Below are positions 53,105-53,612 of a stretch of DNA of 53,612 nucleotides, piece by piece (position 1 is the first letter of the stretch; each line of letters starts with the position of its first letter). The stretch spans positions 1-53,612 of the forward strand of contig NZ_CAJXQY010000017.1 of the NCBI RefSeq assembly GCF_913058315.1, read 5' to 3'. The position numbers and the translations under genes are program-made. The DNA is from an uncultured Alteromonas sp. Its GTDB lineage: Bacteria; Pseudomonadota; Gammaproteobacteria; Enterobacterales; Alteromonadaceae. A model generated the notes under the pieces. That model searched no databases, had not been told where the DNA came from, and saw only the letters and a program-made list of their open reading frames with translations.

Positions 53105-53612
53105 TTGAAAAAGCGCGTTATCTTTCATGTGGGTCCGCCAAAAACCGGCAGTTCGGCAATCCAGCAATTTCTCCATCAACATCGCCAACAACTTTTGGCG
53201 TCGGGGGTTTTGTATCCGGCGCACTCGGTTGATGAAAATGGGATCAGCTCCGGCAATGCCAGAGAGGTGTGCTCCGAGGATGCAGAGGGACGTCTGGCGC
53301 TTGATCAGCAAAAGTTAACCCGTTTACTGGATGCATTTCAGCAAAATCCCAAAGCCACCATTTTGTTATTAAGCTCAGAGTCGTTTTTCCGAATAGTTGA
53401 CGATATTACCGAAGCCGTCCCTGCTGCTGAGATTATCTGCTTCTTGCGTAACCCGGTAGAATTTCAGCTGTCGATTTATAATCAGTCCGTTAAACGCCAC
53501 GGCAATCACAAGCCTTTTACTCCCGGAAAACGCCTTAATCTCGGACAGTGGGAGACTATCTTAAAGGCTGCTAATCAGCTTGAAGACCATCAATTGCATT
53601 GCTTTGCCTATA
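53105..53612 (+). CDS. Sulfotransferase-like protein, N-terminal part (runs off the window)
   Basis: An open frame starts at TTG 53105 and continues to the window end with 169 codons visible. The N terminus KKRVIFHVGPPKTGSSAIQQF matches the PAPS-binding P-loop of sulfotransferase-like proteins (H-x-G-x-x-K-T-G-[ST]). A later ILLLSSESFF and EIICFLRNPVEFQLSIYNQSVK resemble the 3'-phosphate-binding strand and helix with an R-N-P motif. No upstream ATG is in frame. The acceptor is unknown; surface polysaccharide or lipid modification is common for the family. The 3' end is missing only because of the window boundary. Confidence 0.78.
   Translation, partial: MKKRVIFHVGPPKTGSSAIQQFLHQHRQQLLASGVLYPAHSVDENGISSGNAREVCSEDAEGRLALDQQKLTRLLDAFQQNPKATILLLSSESFFRIVDDITEAVPAAEIICFLRNPVEFQLSIYNQSVKRHGNHKPFTPGKRLNLGQWETILKAANQLEDHQLHCFAY

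Overview
The window looks like chromosome of a marine, plant- or algal-polysaccharide-degrading gammaproteobacterium, most plausibly of the Alteromonadaceae. The basis is the gene families and their order: a Shewanella/Alteromonas-type chemosensory operon with a partner-switch module, large TonB-dependent receptors serving a carbohydrate locus, a TRAP uptake system, LacI-type control, and groESL behind a sigma-32-type promoter. The genus is inferred from family knowledge only; no search was run.

Layout. (1) 241-10940, minus strand: a ten-gene chemosensory operon, transcribed MCP, STAS protein, REC-PP2C-HATPase regulator, cheY, cheA, cheW, PAS-type MCP, cheR, cheD, cheB. (2) 11134-13996: dsbD and cutA (minus) and fxsA (plus). 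(3) 14020-26774: a DUF4861 lipoprotein (minus), then kduD-kduI-TRAP dctPQM, a LacI-family regulator, and uxaA-uxaC-uxuB/uxaB-eda-kdgK. (4) 26908-27169: a MITE-like element with 32-bp imperfect terminal inverted repeats. (5) 27199-31412: an exported alpha/beta hydrolase, a LytS/LytTR-type two-component pair, and a TagD-like cytidylyltransferase plus SDR pair. (6) 31506-47330: pectin depolymerisation and uptake. On minus are a second TonB receptor, CE12 and CE7 esterases, a first TonB receptor and a pectin methylesterase. On plus are GH105, GH43, an esterase, a GH28 polygalacturonase and a second pectin methylesterase. (7) 47576-49546 groES-groEL. (8) 49547-53612: a DUF2971 gene, a possible gene remnant, DUF3224, an AraC-type regulator, an FMN reductase, and the start of a sulfotransferase-like gene that runs off the window.

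How it works together. Pectin is de-esterified (two CE8, CE12, CE7-like and BD-FAE-like esterases) and cut by GH28, with GH105 and GH43 acting on rhamnogalacturonan and side chains. Oligomers probably enter by the two TonB receptors and monomers by the TRAP transporter. Galacturonate goes through UxaC, a mannitol-dehydrogenase-family reductase and UxaA to 2-keto-3-deoxygluconate (KDG). Unsaturated uronate goes through KduI and KduD to KDG. KdgK and Eda then make pyruvate and glyceraldehyde-3-phosphate. Five copies of a near-perfect 14-bp palindrome, TGCYACCGGTRGCA, sit upstream of the five pectin transcription units and nowhere else I noticed. The embedded LacI-family protein is the obvious candidate to bind them. 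No polysaccharide lyase is visible in the window.

No rRNA, tRNA, CRISPR array or complete insertion sequence was recognised.
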